From: Methanosarcina siciliae T4/M
Lineage (GTDB): Archaea > Halobacteriota > Methanosarcinia > Methanosarcinales > Methanosarcinaceae
Assembly: GCF_000970085.1 (NCBI RefSeq)
Contig: NZ_CP009506.1
Coordinates: 4,836,001 to 4,900,000, forward strand
Direction of reading: 5' to 3'
Length of the DNA: 64,000 nucleotides
Shown: positions 63,880 through 64,000 of the stretch, in pieces
How positions within the stretch are numbered: the stretch's first letter is position 1
How the letters are laid out: every line of letters begins with the position of its first letter
Program-made: the position numbers and the translations under genes
Notes under the pieces: generated by a model
Databases searched by the model: none
What the model saw: the letters and a program-made list of their open reading frames with translations, nothing else
What the model was told of the DNA's origin: nothing

Positions 63880-64000
63880 ATGGGCACTGATTACAGAGCA
63901 TTGAGAGATAGTAAAAATGAACTTGAGTCCAGGGTATTAATGTCTGCCAGAATGCACTCCGTACTCCGTCAGTACTTCGGATATACGAATTTTCGTCCCC
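63880..64000 (+). CDS. RecQ-type DNA helicase, N-terminus (cut by window end)
   Basis: The frame from the ATG at 63880 is open to the window edge. Residues about 28-40 (LRQYFGYTNFRP) match the start of RecQ helicases, which read L-x-x-x-FGY-x-x-FRP. A preceding charged segment (RALRDSKNELESRV) is not part of that motif. The helicase core lies beyond the window, so the identity rests on this short motif. Confidence 0.65.
   Translation, partial: MGTDYRALRDSKNELESRVLMSARMHSVLRQYFGYTNFRP

Noticed and set aside
1..64000. CRISPR arrays
   Set aside because: All repeats found are contiguous short-period tandem arrays; none has regular unique spacers, and no cas gene is present.
1..64000. Complete insertion sequences
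   Set aside because: No transposase with a recognisable domain was seen; only possible degraded fragments near 39.1-39.3 kb and in the 56-63 kb island.

Overview
The window is chromosomal DNA of a methanogenic archaeon of the genus Methanosarcina. The evidence is a complete methyl-coenzyme M reductase operon (mcrBDCGA), a corrinoid/methyltransferase fusion of the methylsulfide (Mts) type, archaeal form III RuBisCO, the chromosomal protein MC1, archaeal DNA polymerase D large subunit, several methanogenesis-marker genes and a Methanosarcina-type S-layer protein. The McrA residue numbering (H271, R285, G465, C472) coincides with the numbering I remember for Methanosarcina acetivorans, and the order Mts fusion - RuBisCO - Sua5 - DP2 - Mmp10 - mcr - McmA is, as I recall, the M. 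acetivorans order. The species is an inference.

Layout. 1-7.6 kb: end of a sensor kinase, a methanogen-type regulator (Msr-like), a MtaA-family methyltransferase, the Mts fusion, an unrecognised gene with an in-frame TAG, and a CobW-type metallochaperone. This reads as a methylated-sulfur-compound module with its regulation and metal supply. 7.9-14.3 kb: RuBisCO, threonylcarbamoyl-AMP synthase, a small membrane protein and DNA polymerase DP2. 14.6-22.5 kb: the mcr operon between two enzymes that modify McrA, Mmp10 (methylarginine) upstream and McmA (S-methylcysteine) downstream. 22.7-28.1 kb: AroA, thymidylate synthase, HtpX, an Mrr-type nuclease and a RibD/DHFR-like reductase. 28.2-31.8 kb: a broken ATPase, an unknown protein and an internally duplicated membrane protein.

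32.2-37.6 kb: a compact five-gene operon joining a FecCD-type ABC importer to a SAM methyltransferase and a radical SAM protein. The C-terminus of the radical SAM protein resembles half of the operon's own substrate-binding protein. I regard this as the best candidate for an undescribed system. It is followed by an S-layer protein and a degraded region of small genes (39-41 kb). 41-55.9 kb is mostly housekeeping: nitrilase, GatBAC, OsmC, a YHS-FrhB fusion, methanogenesis marker 14, DUF2098, MptA, MC1, ArgB, an acetyltransferase, the archaeosine radical SAM enzyme and GMP synthase subunit B.

56-64 kb is an AT-rich accessory region. It starts at a tRNA-like 3' remnant and carries a PHP-plus-SMC-like ATPase (TrlF/Ppl type, a probable antiviral gene), a frameshifted ATPase, and short transcription units encoding tiny proteins. 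One unit has its own TATA box, a 12-bp tandem repeat and a terminator hairpin. The window ends in the first codons of a RecQ-type helicase.

Two recurring themes: 12- to 21-bp tandem repeats between genes, and in-frame TAG codons. TAG codons matter here because Methanosarcina decodes UAG as pyrrolysine.
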